Positions 1 through 5,241 of a stretch of 6,528 nt of DNA are shown here, in pieces (position 1 is the stretch's first letter; every line of letters begins with the position of its first letter). The stretch covers positions 11,831 to 18,358 of the forward strand of contig QHXL01000068.1 in assembly GCA_003222935.1 (NCBI GenBank), written 5' to 3'. The translations under genes were made by a program, and so were the position numbers. The notes below the pieces were generated by a model. It did not search any database, was not told the origin of the DNA, and was given only the letters and a program-made list of their open reading frames with translations. The DNA is from Acidobacteriota bacterium. Lineage in GTDB: Bacteria > Acidobacteriota > Blastocatellia > Pyrinomonadales > Pyrinomonadaceae.

Positions 1-446
1 ACAGCAACAGCTCTACAACCGTAAATCGTCAGGGTGAGAGTCGTCAGATTACTCCAGCAGCCGGGGCACCTCAGGATTTTTCCAAAAATACCTGGGAACT
101 TCCCGAAGATGCAGACAAGACCAAGAACCCGGTCGCCGCTACGCCCGAGTCAATTGCCAAAGGCAAAGAACTCTACCTGGCACGCGAGAAGGGCAACTGT
201 ATCTTTTGTCACGGCGAAACTGGTGCGGGGAATGAAGCGAGTATGCCTCGTCTGCGACGCAAGCCGGCCGATCTGACGAACAAGGAACGAATGAGTTCGA
301 TGACTGACGGCGAGATGTTCTGGAAGATCACTAAAGGCATTCAGGGGATCATGCCCGCCGGCGAGAAAAAAATGCCGGAAGCAGAAGAGCGCTGGCACGT
401 GGTGAATTACATTAAAACGCTTCCGAAAGACCCAGCAAAGCCGTAA
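1..446 (+). CDS. c-type cytochrome, mono-haem, 5'-partial
   Basis: This is the C-terminal part of a class I cytochrome c, an electron carrier of the periplasm or outer face of the membrane. The open frame uses codons starting at 3, 6, 9 and so on, and runs to TAA at 444-446. The haem-binding motif CIFCH is encoded at 198-212. Met in IMPAG (351-353) is the likely sixth haem ligand; a second Met at 372-374 is the alternative. The end, ERWHVVNYIKTL, matches the usual C-terminal helix of small cytochromes c. No ATG, GTG or TTG lies in frame before the haem motif, so the start and any signal peptide or lipobox lie upstream of the window. The residues before the haem domain (about 1-150) are polar and low in complexity, like a linker. 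The redox partner cannot be told from here. The family call is firm; the pathway is unknown. Confidence 0.88.
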   Translation, partial: SNSSTTVNRQGESRQITPAAGAPQDFSKNTWELPEDADKTKNPVAATPESIAKGKELYLAREKGNCIFCHGETGAGNEASMPRLRRKPADLTNKERMSSMTDGEMFWKITKGIQGIMPAGEKKMPEAEERWHVVNYIKTLPKDPAKP

Positions 447-455
447 GTACCTACT

Positions 456-542
456 TGGAGTGCGGGGACTGGTCACCGCTTTGTTATAACGGTTCTTAAT
501 CGGTTGGCGGCGGAAAAAGCGGTGACCAGTCCCCGCACTCCA
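456..542. repeat. 27-bp perfect inverted repeat between convergent genes
   Basis: The arms 456-482 and 516-542 are exact reverse complements over 27 bp, separated by 33 bp. Each arm is itself an imperfect palindrome around GGTGAC-CA-GTCCCC. The element sits between the convergent cytochrome and GntR genes, so the transcript could fold into a strong hairpin from either direction. There is no T-run just after the stem in either direction, so it is not a classic intrinsic terminator. The right arm is inside the GntR reading frame and encodes LECGDWSPLF. I recognise this peptide as a recurrent translated repeat in acidobacterial genomes, which is memory and not a search result. Confidence 0.85.
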
Positions 543-1437
543 GGGAGGTCGCATAATCGCGAATTTCTTCCAGCGATGATGCAGCGATCATCTTAAAGAC
601 CTTCACTTCACATCCTGCGGGAATCTTTGACGCCATCAACGAGTCGGTTATTACAAAAGCTGCCGAACGCAGACCTTTCTCCCATCCACGTTCGCGCGCG
701 TCACGAAGACTGAGCGCATCCGGGTCGAGTCCGACTGAGACGAGCATCGTACGCGCCCACTTCAGGAACTCCGGCCAGCGAGACACGATCGCAACGATCG
801 AGTCTGACGAGGGTCGTGTTTGTCCGCGCAACGACTCGACCACCGATGCGGAATGAAGCAGAAGCACGTCGGATGTTGTTCCAAGTCGTTGTTTCATTCT
901 TGCAAAGTGACCGTAGAGAACGACTGGAACTGCACCCGTCAGCACCAATGGGTTTCCTAACTCAGCCGGCTCGGCACTTTGAACTTTGGCGTCAGTTGCG
1001 TCTGCAATCTCGGCGGCGAGTATTGCGCGCAATTCTTCATCGGGGTCGAGGACAAGAAAATGATCAGGTCGTTGTAAACCGAGCGACCTTTGCAGGCCCT
1101 CCTGGATCTCGGCGAGTGAAAAGCCCTGGGCTCGCGTGGTCTTGAAGAACCGGGCAAGCAGTTGGTCCAACTCAAGCTTGCCGTCAGTTGCTTCAGCACT
1201 TTGAGTGCGAACGTAGACACCACTGCCCCTGCGAAACTCAACCCAACCACGTCGAGCCAGCTCGCGGTAAGCGGCGCTGACAGTGTTTGCATGAACTTCA
1301 TAGCGTCGCGCGAGATCGCGTGTGCTGGGAAGTCGTTGTTTGGCCTTTAAGTCGTTGCTGACGATACCGAGGATGATCTGTGTGACGAGCTGTTCGCGAA
1401 TTGGTACCTCGCTGTTTTTGGAGATCCAGAGGCGCAT
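496..1437 (-). CDS. GntR-family transcriptional regulator with unusual C-terminal domain
   Basis: This is a DNA-binding one-component regulator of 313 residues. Residues 1-77 form a GntR winged helix: PIREQLVTQIILGIV (12-26), RLPSTRDLARRYEVHANTVS (35-54) with the recognition helix, and GWVEFRRGSGVYV (64-76) as the wing. Residues about 85-120 look like a helical linker. Residues about 120-298 alternate predicted strands and helices (for example LVLDPDEEL, VPVVLYGHF, DVLLLHSASVVESLRG, SIVAIVSRWPEF, AAFVITDSL). They carry no FadR, UTRA or aminotransferase motif that I know, and may be a periplasmic-binding-protein-like effector domain. The last 15 residues (299-313) come from the inverted repeat at 456-542, so the ancestral C-terminus was probably near residue 298. 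The ATG at 1437 gives the canonical start of the wing-helix domain, though no Shine-Dalgarno is visible. Target genes are unknown; autoregulation is only a guess. Confidence 0.85.
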   Translation of the reverse strand: MRLWISKNSEVPIREQLVTQIILGIVSNDLKAKQRLPSTRDLARRYEVHANTVSAAYRELARRGWVEFRRGSGVYVRTQSAEATDGKLELDQLLARFFKTTRAQGFSLAEIQEGLQRSLGLQRPDHFLVLDPDEELRAILAAEIADATDAKVQSAEPAELGNPLVLTGAVPVVLYGHFARMKQRLGTTSDVLLLHSASVVESLRGQTRPSSDSIVAIVSRWPEFLKWARTMLVSVGLDPDALSLRDARERGWEKGLRSAAFVITDSLMASKIPAGCEVKVFKMIAASSLEEIRDYATSLECGDWSPLFPPPTD

Positions 1438-1466
1438 AGGAATTTGGAGGCGCAGAATATCATCAA

Positions 1467-1609
1467 AATGTCCGATATGCTTCAGCTTGTCGTGATTCGA
1501 GTAATTGGCAGATCGAAGTCTAATGTCCGGACGAATTCAGTTTAGCCAGTTGTCGATGATGCAGGCCACGACAAACTGAAGTTCGTCGGACATTCCGGTT
1601 CGATCTGCC
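1467..1609. repeat. Palindromic repeat cluster (three related units, REP-like)
   Basis: Three related units of about 28 nt occur here. Unit 1 (1467-1494) reads AATGTCCGATATGCTTCAGC onward, unit 2 (about 1522-1558) is a diverged direct copy, and unit 3 (1567-1594) is the reverse complement with TGTCGTG and AATGTCCG ends. Unit 3 is itself a hairpin, with stem 1569-1576 against 1581-1588 (7 of 8 paired) and loop TGAA. Units 2 and 3 sit in a larger imperfect inverted repeat, 1507-1543 against 1573-1609, bounded by GGCAGATCGA and TCGATCTGCC. The cluster starts 30 bp upstream of the GntR start codon, so it may overlap that gene's promoter. The interval 1610-1666 holds nothing I can recognise. Confidence 0.75.
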
Positions 1610-1666
1610 GCTAGATGGAATCACCACAAGGTAAAGAGTCTCTTGCAAGAAAGTATAAAAGGCTCA

Positions 1667-1899
1667 GATACCACCGGCTTTAGCCGCGTGGAGATTCAGT
1701 TTCATCCTAGAACTGGCGCTCGATTTCGGAAAGATACCACCGACTTCAGTCGCGTGGAGTTTCAATTTCTGCCCTTTAGTTGGTTGTGAGCCCGAAACTG
1801 AAACTCCACGCGGCTGAAGCCGGTGGTATCTCTCTCAAAATCGAGCGGCGGTGTTCTAGTCTGAAATTGAAGCTCCACGCGGCTAAAGCCGATGGTATC
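1667..1899. repeat. 233-bp compound palindrome of four 27-bp repeat units
   Basis: Four copies of a 27-bp unit ending in CCGGCTTTAGCCGCGTGGAG (or variants) are present: direct at 1667-1693 and 1733-1759, inverted at 1804-1830 and 1873-1899. Each unit is an imperfect palindrome (CCAC-CGGCT-TT-AGCCG-C-GTGG). The spacers within each pair (1694-1732 and 1831-1872) are also reverse complements of each other, sharing CTAGAAC and GCTCGATTT. The flanks inside the centre match too (GAGTTTCAATTTC against GAAACTGAAACTC). The whole block is therefore a unit-spacer-unit module duplicated head to head, with its centre near 1782. The minus strand reads out IPPASAAWSF, a peptide I recognise as a spurious translation of a common repeat. 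No gene is supported here. Confidence 0.85.
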
Positions 1900-1977
1900 C
1901 GAGTTTTCAGATTCCCTGAACCGCAAGGTGAATCAGACTTTTGCAAGAGCTCTAAAGCATATCGAACAAACAGCCGT

Positions 1978-2006
1978 TTGCTCTTCCAGACTTTTCTTTC
2001 TATAAC
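1978..2006 (+). promoter_or_regulatory. Putative sigma-70-type promoter for the DUF2721 gene
   Basis: A TTGCTC box at 1978-1983 lies 17 bp before TATAAC at 2001-2006. Transcription would begin around 2012-2014, practically at the ATG at 2015, so the mRNA would be leaderless or nearly so. This fits the lack of any Shine-Dalgarno before that ATG. The stretch 1900-1977, between the compound palindrome and this site, shows nothing else recognisable. Confidence 0.4.
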
Positions 2007-2014
2007 TAAGCGCC

Positions 2015-2569
2015 ATGGATAAATCTGCTGCCATCGCCGTACTAACTGCAATGATCACGCCCGCAGTGCTTATTTCCGCTTGCGGTAGCATGATCTTGTC
2101 GACCTCGACTCGACTTGGTCGTGTCGTCGACCGCGTCAGAGACTTGTCTGATCGTCTCGAAGCATTAACTGAAGGTGAGAGACGAGAAAGAGATATCCTG
2201 GAACGCCAGTCTCTGATTTTCGCCCAACTCGATAAACTGACAAGCCGTGCGCGCATTCTGCAACGTTGTATGGTGGTTTTCTACCTGAGCCTGGGAGCTT
2301 TTGTCGCTACAAGTGTTGCCATTGGAGTGGCTGGATTCGCAAGCCGATCAGGCTACAATTTGATTCCGGTTGCGCTCGGAATACTTGGCGCTTGTTTTCT
2401 CTTTTACGGCAGCATACTTCTAATCTTCGAAGCGCGACTGGCACTGAGCACTATTCATCACGAAATGGATTTCATCTGGCAACGTTCCAAGAAAGTCGCA
2501 CCGGCTGAAGTTGTCGACCAACATAAGCCGCACTTCGTTCACTTCAGACGTCATGGCAAAAAATTCTGA
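2015..2569 (+). CDS. DUF2721 family membrane protein
   Basis: This 184-residue integral membrane protein has the DUF2721 signature. The N-terminus, with AMITPAVLISACGSMILST at 12-30 followed by TRLGRVVDRVRDL at 32-44, matches the family core closely. Three hydrophobic segments are predicted: about 5-28, 85-109 (VVFYLSLGAFVATSVAIGVA region) and 115-139. Between the first and second lies a charged, probably coiled helix (about 36-84). The tail (160-184) is basic and rich in His. The biochemical role of the family is not established. The start ATG at 2015 lies 8 bp after a TATAAC box and has no Shine-Dalgarno. The 3' end overlaps the start of the radical SAM gene by 17 nt, implying co-transcription and perhaps coupled translation. 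Confidence 0.88.
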   Translation: MDKSAAIAVLTAMITPAVLISACGSMILSTSTRLGRVVDRVRDLSDRLEALTEGERRERDILERQSLIFAQLDKLTSRARILQRCMVVFYLSLGAFVATSVAIGVAGFASRSGYNLIPVALGILGACFLFYGSILLIFEARLALSTIHHEMDFIWQRSKKVAPAEVVDQHKPHFVHFRRHGKKF

Positions 2570-3449
2570 AGCTTCATATTTATCTCTCTTGCGCGACGGA
2601 AGGTTGGAGTCTCGCGTTGAAACTCTCGAGCGTCTGCTCGAACGATGCACCGTGTGTCCTCGAGACTGTTTCAACAATCGTTTGGAGAATGAAATCGCTG
2701 CCTGTTATTCAGGTCGCTTACCAATCGTTTCCTCTTACACGGCCCACTTTGGTGAAGAGCCTCCGTTGGTGGGGACGCGCGGCGCCGGAAACATTTTCTT
2801 TGGGAACTGCAACCTCCGTTGCGTCTATTGTCAGAACTACCAGATTTCGCAAACCCACAAGGAACAACTCAAGAACGAAATTACTCACGAACGACTCGCC
2901 GAGATAATGCTCGAGTTACAAGAGCGAGGTTGTCATAACGTCAACTTCGTCTCGCCGACGCACTTTGCGCCACAGATGGCGCGCGCAATACTTATCGCCG
3001 CGCAAAAGGGTTTGCATTTGCCAGTTGTTTACAACACGAATGCGTACGACGCCGTGCCCGTGCTGGAATTGCTCGACAACGTGGTTGATGTCTACTTGCC
3101 TGACTTGAAGTATGCGGATGATGAGTCGGGGTACGTCTACTCGAAGGTTCGTGGCTACAAAGAGCACTCGCGGAAAGCACTGCAGGAGATGTACCGGCAA
3201 ACCGGTCCAGACCTGGTGTTTGATGGCGACGGGCTACTCAAGCGCGGGTTGGTCATTCGTCTTTTGGTTTTGCCGAATGACGTCGCGTGTGTGCAGGAGT
3301 CGATCGAGTGGATACGCGACGACCCGGGTCGCGATCTCTTTGATGGCCCAGTATTACCCAACTCACCAGGCGGCAACGAACAATCGTTTTGTTTTGCTGT
3401 CGCGGCGAATCAGGGAATCAGAGTGGATGAAGGCAACGGCGGCACTTGA
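2553..3449 (+). CDS. PflX-like radical SAM protein, main reading frame (frameshifted near 3333)
   Basis: This is a radical SAM iron-sulfur protein of the PflX/COG1313 group, homologous to pyruvate-formate-lyase-activating enzymes; its real substrate is unknown. The SAM cluster motif CNLRCVYC (Cx3Cx2C) is at 2808-2831, preceded by HFGEEPPLVGTRGAGNIFFG. An N-terminal cysteine set (CTVCPRDC plus one further Cys, 2646-2705) is also typical of the group. VNFVSPTHFAPQ, VVYNTNAYD and DVYLPDLKYAD are conserved blocks in the barrel. I choose ATG 2553; the longer frame from 2511 begins with TTG and lies wholly inside the DUF2721 gene. From about residue 261 (near 3333) this frame leaves the family: its tail, DLFDGPVLPNSPGGNEQ to the stop at 3447-3449, is out-of-frame noise. 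The true C-terminus continues in the +1 frame to 3564. The restored protein would be about 337 residues, normal for the group. Confidence 0.85.
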   Translation: MAKNSEASYLSLLRDGRLESRVETLERLLERCTVCPRDCFNNRLENEIAACYSGRLPIVSSYTAHFGEEPPLVGTRGAGNIFFGNCNLRCVYCQNYQISQTHKEQLKNEITHERLAEIMLELQERGCHNVNFVSPTHFAPQMARAILIAAQKGLHLPVVYNTNAYDAVPVLELLDNVVDVYLPDLKYADDESGYVYSKVRGYKEHSRKALQEMYRQTGPDLVFDGDGLLKRGLVIRLLVLPNDVACVQESIEWIRDDPGRDLFDGPVLPNSPGGNEQSFCFAVAANQGIRVDEGNGGT

Positions 3450-3564
3450 AACATTGGGAATGGAAGAAGGCTGGCTCCAGGACTTTGACGGCGCCGCTTA
3501 CTACTATCGCCCTGATTTTTCGGACGCTGAAAAACCCTTTAAAGATATAAGGGACTTTGAATGA
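3334..3564 (+). pseudogene. Displaced C-terminal part of the PflX-like radical SAM gene
   Basis: Read from ATC at 3334, this frame encodes ISLMAQYYPTHQA, then about 60 further residues including MEEGWLQDF and YYYRPDFSDAEKPF, and stops at TGA 3562-3564. The SLMAQYYP block is the expected C-terminal motif of PflX-like proteins and directly continues the sequence interrupted upstream. Joining the frame ending at CGC 3330-3332 to ATC at 3334 restores a full-length protein, so a single extra base (or two missing bases) somewhere in about 3318-3340 explains the break. It may be a true mutation, a sequencing or assembly error, or, less likely, a programmed frameshift. There is no obvious slippery heptamer. 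Confidence 0.75.
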
Positions 3565-3664
3565 TTGCAGATTGAAGATTTCAGATTGAAGATTTAGGAA
3601 TTCCTGGTGGCTCTAAGAGCTAGAGCTTGTCCAATCTGCGATCTGAAATCTGCAATCTGAAATT
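3564..3664. repeat. Inverted repeat of GATTTCAGATT-type motifs between convergent genes
   Basis: The left arm 3564-3595 contains ATTGCAGATTGAAGATTTCA, and the right arm 3633-3664 reads AATCTGCGATCTGAAATCTG onward. They are imperfect reverse complements built from a short AGATT-type motif used several times. A smaller hairpin, GCTCTA (3610-3615) with TAGAGC (3621-3626), lies in the loop. The position between the ends of the radical SAM gene (+) and the cupin gene (-) would suit a bidirectional transcription end. Motifs of this sort, translated as FRLQIS, recur in many unrelated genomes. Confidence 0.7.
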
Positions 3665-3671
3665 ACTGTCA

Positions 3672-4280
3672 TCAACTCTCATATCGGACACTCGGACTTC
3701 CCGCCGGATAAAACACTCCCAGGAGTCGCAATTCATCATTTCCTGTGTTCTCCACACAATGAACTTGACCCCTGGGTAAATAGATACATGAACCTGGTCC
3801 AATTGGCGTCTTAGTTTCACCGGCCCACATGCGACCCTCGCCGCGCAGGATAAACAACACTTCCTCGTATTGATGAAAATGATCCGGGGCACGACCTGGA
3901 GGAATAGAGCCTACAAACTGAGTCACCTGTTCGCTGCCAACTTCGTCATCAACCAAAACTCGATACCAACGATCAGCCGTCGGGATCGCCGCCTTATCAC
4001 CCAATCGAACGGCCTGGAACCCGCCAGAACCCTCCTGCTGGGACCGCAGGCGTCCCCGCCTGCCCCCTTCGAATTCAGAATCCTCTTCGCTTGTTTCCGG
4101 ACACTGTGCACTAACAAGTACCACCGGCGCTGGTCCAGGATTGTCAACAATCAAAGTCTGTCCTGGTCGCAGATAGAAACCTGTTTGCGAGTTAACTTCG
4201 AATGACTTTCCGTCAACAGAAATACTAAAACGATTTTGTACATCGCCGCGGGTACTAATCTGTTCGAGGCAGTAAAACAC
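3672..4280 (-). CDS. Two-domain cupin protein, main intact reading frame
   Basis: This is a bicupin; the substrate is unknown, and sugar, oxalate or quercetin-type chemistry cannot be told apart. The C-terminal cupin (about residues 120-195 of this frame) has a full metal site: GRAPDHFHQYEE with His134, His136 and Glu140, and PRGQVHCVEN with His174. The N-terminal cupin (residues about 1-60: FYCLE…FSISVDGKSFEV…FYLRPGQTLIVDNPGP) lacks the HxH pair, as is usual when only one domain is catalytic. The frame opens at GTG 4280, which is not a real start: in the family this codon is the Val of ADEVFYCLE. The true start is ATG 4476, out of frame because of two lesions. Residues 72-81 (GGRRGRLRSQ) come from a GC-rich repeat inserted between the domains. 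The gene is downstream of, and probably in operon with, the zinc-ribbon gene. Confidence 0.8.
   Translation of the reverse strand: MFYCLEQISTRGDVQNRFSISVDGKSFEVNSQTGFYLRPGQTLIVDNPGPAPVVLVSAQCPETSEEDSEFEGGRRGRLRSQQEGSGGFQAVRLGDKAAIPTADRWYRVLVDDEVGSEQVTQFVGSIPPGRAPDHFHQYEEVLFILRGEGRMWAGETKTPIGPGSCIYLPRGQVHCVENTGNDELRLLGVFYPAGSPSVRYES
4039..4064. repeat. GC-rich palindromic repeat inside the cupin gene
   Basis: The segment contains GCAGGCG (4046-4052) and CGCCTGC (4057-4063) around a 4-nt loop, preceded by TGGGACC. I recognise GGGACCGCAGGCGTCCCCGC as a common dispersed element in acidobacteria-like genomes, from memory. It lies in the linker between the two cupin domains and is read in frame as GGRRGRLRSQ, so it lengthens the linker without breaking the protein. 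Confidence 0.55.
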
Positions 4281-4372
4281 TTCATCAGCCTGATCGTTTT
4301 TGATCTCGGGCGAAGTTCAAGGCAGTAGAACACTTCATCAGCCTCACGATTTTTAATCTCTGGCGAAGTGCC
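4267..4372. repeat. 53-bp imperfect tandem duplication in the cupin gene
   Basis: Unit 4267-4319 and unit 4320-4372 both begin AGGCAGTA and share AACACTTCATCAGCCT and GGCGAAGT at matching offsets. They differ at about 8 of the first 50 positions. The period of 53 is not a multiple of three, so the second copy shifts the frame. Each copy, in its own frame, encodes the same cupin peptide, differing only at two residues (KNRE against KNDQ). Confidence 0.85.
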
Positions 4373-4476
4373 GGGAGCGAATTCCAAAACCCTGAGTGAA
4401 ATCGCGAACCATTTACCTCCGGAACGCCTTCGTTCAGCAGGGAAACGCGACACCCACCTTCAAGGACGACAGCCAT
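4267..4476 (-). pseudogene. Frame-disrupted N-terminus of the cupin gene
   Basis: ATG 4476 opens MAVVLEGGCRVSLLNEGVPE followed by VNGSRFHSG, then leaves the frame. The next frame carries LEFAPGTSPEIKNREADEVF followed by YCLE, and a third frame carries the same peptide as SPEIKNDQADEVFYCLE before continuing into the main cupin frame. Two lesions explain everything. One G is missing from a G-run at 4390-4392 (minus strand GGGTTTT, expected GGGGTTTT to give SGVLEF). A 53-bp segment is present twice, at 4267-4319 and 4320-4372. Restoring one G and removing one 53-bp copy yields one continuous frame of about 250 codons from 4476 to 3672. As written the gene cannot make the full protein. Confidence 0.8.
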
Positions 4477-4481
4477 CGATG

Positions 4482-4486
4482 CTCCT
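4482..4486 (-). promoter_or_regulatory. Shine-Dalgarno for the cupin ATG at 4476
   Basis: The minus strand reads AGGAG here, 5 nt before ATG 4476, overlapping the TAG stop of the upstream zinc-ribbon gene. It decides ATG 4476 as the cupin start and suggests that the two genes are translated from one message. Confidence 0.6.
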
Positions 4487-5099
4487 AGTCTTTCTTTGAA
4501 CCTAAATGATGTGTGGTGTGTTCGGTGACCGACCCGACGGGCATTCGCACAGCGGGTGTCAACTCGTTAGTCATTGATCGAAGTTGCGGGGCGTCGTACT
4601 TGATGGATGAATCGAGCAGGTTTTGTGAGAGCGCGTCCTGGGAATCACCGGGCAACTTCTTTCGTGGCGTCGTAAACCACAAGCCATTGATCAGTATTCC
4701 CAGGCCAATAAAAAAAACAATAACTCCAGGGATCATCATGGGAATGAAGTCAGCGTCGTTGAGTGCCAGGAAAAACGCGACAATGGTCCAGCCAAGACCG
4801 ACACTTGCAGTAATAACAGCTTTACGAATCCTTCTTAAGCGTTTCTCTTCCGGCGACTCGAGAAACTTCTCAAGTTGCGGAAGCGCATCTTCAGCGAATT
4901 TTTTCAGATCTTTTCCGGTCTTCAGTTCACGCAGTTGGTCAGCCACTGCGACACCGATTTGTTCGCGCGCTGAGATTGCCGACGCCGTAATTGAGTCTGG
5001 TCGCTCAAGAGTATTGCGAACGATGCGCAAGTCTGTGCCACAAGCGCGACAGTACTGGCTGAGTTGTCGTTCTTCCGAACCGCAGGATGGACAGTACAT
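4485..5099 (-). CDS. Zinc-ribbon membrane protein
   Basis: This 204-residue protein begins with a four-cysteine zinc ribbon, MYCPSCGSEE to YCRACGTDL, with Cys3, Cys6, Cys17 and Cys20. A charged helical region follows (about 40-93, AREQIGVAVADQLRELK to EEKRLRRIRK), then two hydrophobic helices at about 94-113 and 119-141, and a polar tail ending in SVTEHTTHHL. That tail motif, together with the ribbon and paired helices, recalls a group of uncharacterised zinc-ribbon proteins that I associate with acidobacteria. The function is unknown; ribbon and tail are probably both cytoplasmic. ATG 5099 is chosen because the ribbon starts at once. It has no Shine-Dalgarno but a TATAAT box close upstream. 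It is followed after 8 bp by the cupin start, on the same strand. Confidence 0.8.
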   Translation of the reverse strand: MYCPSCGSEERQLSQYCRACGTDLRIVRNTLERPDSITASAISAREQIGVAVADQLRELKTGKDLKKFAEDALPQLEKFLESPEEKRLRRIRKAVITASVGLGWTIVAFFLALNDADFIPMMIPGVIVFFIGLGILINGLWFTTPRKKLPGDSQDALSQNLLDSSIKYDAPQLRSMTNELTPAVRMPVGSVTEHTTHHLGSKKD

Positions 5100-5108
5100 A
5101 ACAGGAGG

Positions 5109-5114
5109 ATTATA
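5109..5114 (-). promoter_or_regulatory. Possible -10 box of the zinc-ribbon gene
   Basis: The minus strand reads a perfect TATAAT, ending 9 nt before ATG 5099, so transcription would start almost at the start codon. No good -35 box is seen at the right distance (GGAACT at a 17-bp spacing). It parallels the arrangement before the DUF2721 gene. The evidence is weak on its own. Confidence 0.3.
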
Positions 5115-5209
5115 CGGCAGCGTTGGCGAGAAGTTCCTTAAGAGAAGAGCTTAAATCTTTGAGCTTTGTACTTTGACCTTGGCGGCGGTGTGGGTCAGCA
5201 TGGAAAAGG

Positions 5210-5238
5210 ACAAAGATCAAAAGCACAAAGATCAAAAG
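5210..5238. repeat. Short tandem repeat ACAAAGATCAAAAG
   Basis: Two copies of ACAAAGATCAAAAG lie at 5210-5223 and 5225-5238 (period 15), just past the 3' end of the DUF427 gene. A loosely complementary stretch, ATCTTTGAGCTTTGTACTTT, lies at 5156-5175, so the region could fold into a weak stem. The interval 5115-5241 is otherwise empty. Confidence 0.5.
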
Positions 5239-5241
5239 ACT

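Noticed and set aside
456..542. Intrinsic terminator call for the inverted repeat
   Set aside because: The stem is strong but the loop is long (33 nt) and no T-run follows in either direction, so it is listed only as a repeat.
816..1145. 109-codon plus-strand frame inside the GntR gene
   Set aside because: It is antisense to a clear GntR coding sequence, with composition typical of a shadow frame.
1467..1899. CRISPR array, because of repeated units with spacers
   Set aside because: There are only a few units, in both orientations, with spacers that are homologous to each other; there is no regular direct-repeat array and no cas genes.
1776..2051. 91-codon minus-strand open frame, and an 80-codon plus-strand frame at 1780-2022
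   Set aside because: Both are translations of the compound palindrome (IPPASAAWSF-type peptides) and have no other support.
2511..2552. Upstream TTG start for the radical SAM gene
   Set aside because: It would add 14 residues lying wholly within the DUF2721 gene and has no ribosome binding site; ATG 2553 fits the family better.
4513..5154. 213-codon plus-strand frame, longer than the opposing minus-strand gene
   Set aside because: The minus strand has a zinc ribbon, two membrane helices and a sensible start; the plus frame has no recognisable domain and is its antisense.
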